DNA of 57,732 bases, from positions 1 to 57,732 of the forward strand of contig NZ_JALXVH010000012.1 of NCBI RefSeq assembly GCF_025149945.1, in the 5' to 3' direction. This DNA is from Kocuria sp. p3-SID1428 (lineage in GTDB: Bacteria > Actinomycetota > Actinomycetes > Actinomycetales > Micrococcaceae). The notes below the pieces were generated by a model. That model saw nothing but the letters and a program-made list of their open reading frames with translations, was not told the origin of the DNA and searched no databases. A program made the position numbers and the translations under genes. This document shows, piece by piece, positions 56,809 through 57,732 of this stretch (within the stretch, counting starts at the first letter, position 1; each line of letters begins with the position of its first letter).

Positions 56809-57441
56809 ATGAGCGCATCCCATCCCCGCACCACCCGTCTGCCCAAGGAGCAGCGCCGCCGCCAGCTTCTGCAGGTCGCCCGCACCGTCTTCTCGGAGGG
56901 CGGCTACCACGGCGTGTCCATGGAGGAGATCGCCGAGGCCGCCGGCGTGTCCAAGCCGGTGCTCTACCAGCACTTCCCCGGCAAGCACGAGCTCTACGTG
57001 GCGCTCGTCGAGCACAGCCTGGACCGGCTCGGCTCTGATCTGCTCGAGGCGCTGCAGGGCGCCGAGGCCCGCGAGGGCATCACGGTCAACCGCGCCCGCG
57101 TCGAGGAGATGCTGCGCGTGTACTTCGACTTCGTGGACTTCGATCCGCAGTCCTACCGGCTGATCTTCGAGTCCGATCTCATGGCCGTTCCGCAGATCGG
57201 CGAGCGCTTCGAGGCCTTCCACATGCGGGTGGCCGAGGGCGTGGGCAACGTGCTCGGTCCGAACGCGGGGCTGAGCCGGGATGCCGCCGTCATGCTCTCG
57301 CGGTCCCTGACCGACATGGTCCAGACGGGCGCCGGCTACTGGTCGCGGCATCGGGACCTCCTCTCGCGCGAGGAGGCCCAGCTGCTGGTCTTCCGTTTAG
57401 CCTGGGGCGGAATCGGAGTGCTCGACGAGGACTGGACGTGA
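56809..57441 (+). CDS. TetR/AcrR-family transcriptional regulator
   Basis: This 210-residue protein has an N-terminal HTH domain: RRRQLLQVARTVFSEGGYHG, MEEIAEAAGVSKPVLYQHFP and GKHELYVALVEHSLDRLGSD, in the order typical of TetR proteins. The C-terminal helical ligand and dimer domain contains VYFDFVDFDPQSYRLIFESD. ATG 56809 follows ccaggagccct. It lies 14 bases after hemA, so it may share its transcript. However, TetR genes paired with a DUF3107 gene, as here, are also common where hemA is absent, so control of heme genes is not implied. The ligand is unknown. Confidence 0.93.
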   Translation: MSASHPRTTRLPKEQRRRQLLQVARTVFSEGGYHGVSMEEIAEAAGVSKPVLYQHFPGKHELYVALVEHSLDRLGSDLLEALQGAEAREGITVNRARVEEMLRVYFDFVDFDPQSYRLIFESDLMAVPQIGERFEAFHMRVAEGVGNVLGPNAGLSRDAAVMLSRSLTDMVQTGAGYWSRHRDLLSREEAQLLVFRLAWGGIGVLDEDWT

Positions 57442-57449
57442 CCCGCTCC

Positions 57450-57455
57450 TAGACT
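57450..57455 (+). promoter_or_regulatory. Candidate -10 element for the DUF3107 gene
   Basis: TAGACT lies in the 73-base gap after the TetR gene and would give a leader of about 50 bases with the ribosome binding site caggaggaacc. It is the same hexamer as before trmL and csbD. Confidence 0.35.
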
Positions 57456-57514
57456 CGTGCTCCGGCACGACCCTGGCCGCACCCCGCGCGGCCCGCAGAT
57501 CATCAGGAGGAACC

Positions 57515-57732
57515 GTGGAGATCAAGATCGGGATGCAGCACGTCGGACGGGAGATCGTCGTCGACTCCCCGCTGGGCGCCCAGGAGGCCACCGACCTGGT
57601 CAGCACTGCGCTGGGCGAGGGCACCGTCCTGTCCCTGAAGGACTCCAAGGGCAACCTGACGCTGGTGCCGGCCTCCGGCATCGCCTACGTCGAGATCGGC
57701 GCGGAGACCAAGCGCCGTGTGGGCTTCATGCC
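57515..57732 (+). CDS. DUF3107 family protein, cut by the window end
   Basis: GTG 57515 follows atcaggaggaacc. The 72 residues visible (VEIKIGMQHVGREIVVDSPL, then a helix QEATDLVSTALGEGTV and strands ending SGIAYVEIGAETKRRVGFM) are nearly the complete small beta/alpha domain of the actinobacterial DUF3107 family, which is usually 70-80 residues long. The stop codon lies beyond the window. The family is of unknown function and regularly sits next to a TetR gene, as here. Confidence 0.9.
   Translation, partial: MEIKIGMQHVGREIVVDSPLGAQEATDLVSTALGEGTVLSLKDSKGNLTLVPASGIAYVEIGAETKRRVGFM

Overview
The window is ordinary-looking core chromosome of a very GC-rich actinobacterium, most likely a member of the Micrococcales and probably Micrococcaceae-like. 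The evidence is high-GC coding, frequent GTG starts, the mtrA-mtrB-lpqB block beside secA, actinobacterial-only families (Rv3235-like, UPF0182, Zincin_2, DUF3107) and a coproporphyrin-type heme pathway whose ferrochelatase carries an iron-sulfur cysteine cluster. I see no phage, insertion sequence, integrase, CRISPR array or rRNA. One tRNA is present, the initiator tRNA-fMet.

Layout. (1) 1-2.8 kb: a broken SAF-domain gene ending in a G27-C16 homopolymer that is probably an artefact, a small excisionase-type HTH protein, an unknown protein, a LysM exported protein and an Rv3235-like protein. (2) 2.8-12.6 kb, minus strand: mtrA-mtrB-lpqB (envelope two-component system and its lipoprotein), comF-like, hpf (ribosome hibernation) and secA. 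(3) 12.7-16.7 kb, minus strand: cysteine desulfurase, mnmA, chorismate mutase and a MetE-like protein without zinc ligands. (4) 16.7-18.9 kb, plus strand: a FolP2-type pteroate synthase homologue, a RibD-C reductase and trmL. (5) 18.9-24.1 kb: an HtrA protease, a TPM-domain membrane protein and PspA, then three long hairpins and tRNA-fMet. (6) 24.3-31.9 kb: UPF0182 membrane protein, Lon-like PDZ protease, Zincin_2 protein, a YgjP-type metallopeptidase and a degenerate ThiF-like protein. (7) 31.9-45.0 kb, DNA repair: uvrD2 and nudC, a kinase-fold phosphotransferase, adnB and adnA (helicase-nuclease for double-strand break resection) and a divergent DEDDh exonuclease. (8) 45.1-57.7 kb: a CsbD stress protein, then hemL-hemB-hemD-hemC-hemH-hemQ-hemY-hemE on the minus strand facing hemA on the plus strand. 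This set covers glutamyl-tRNA to heme b by the coproporphyrin route. A TetR regulator and a truncated DUF3107 gene close the window.

The most interesting regulatory signal is at 43.8-44.03 kb. The divergent adnA and exonuclease genes carry the same 15-nt sequence at exactly the same distance (17 nt) from their start codons. Each copy fits the RecA-independent DNA-damage promoter known from mycobacteria (tTGTCRgtg-N8-TAnnnT, acted on by PafBC), and both would make leaderless mRNAs. This points to a co-induced break-processing module of AdnAB plus a DEDDh exonuclease. Several other genes here (cysteine desulfurase, folP2-like, trmL, nudC, the phosphotransferase, hemA) also show a TANNNT hexamer 6-9 nt before the start codon and no ribosome binding site, so leaderless starts look common.

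All function calls come from reading protein motifs and remembered family features. No database search was run.
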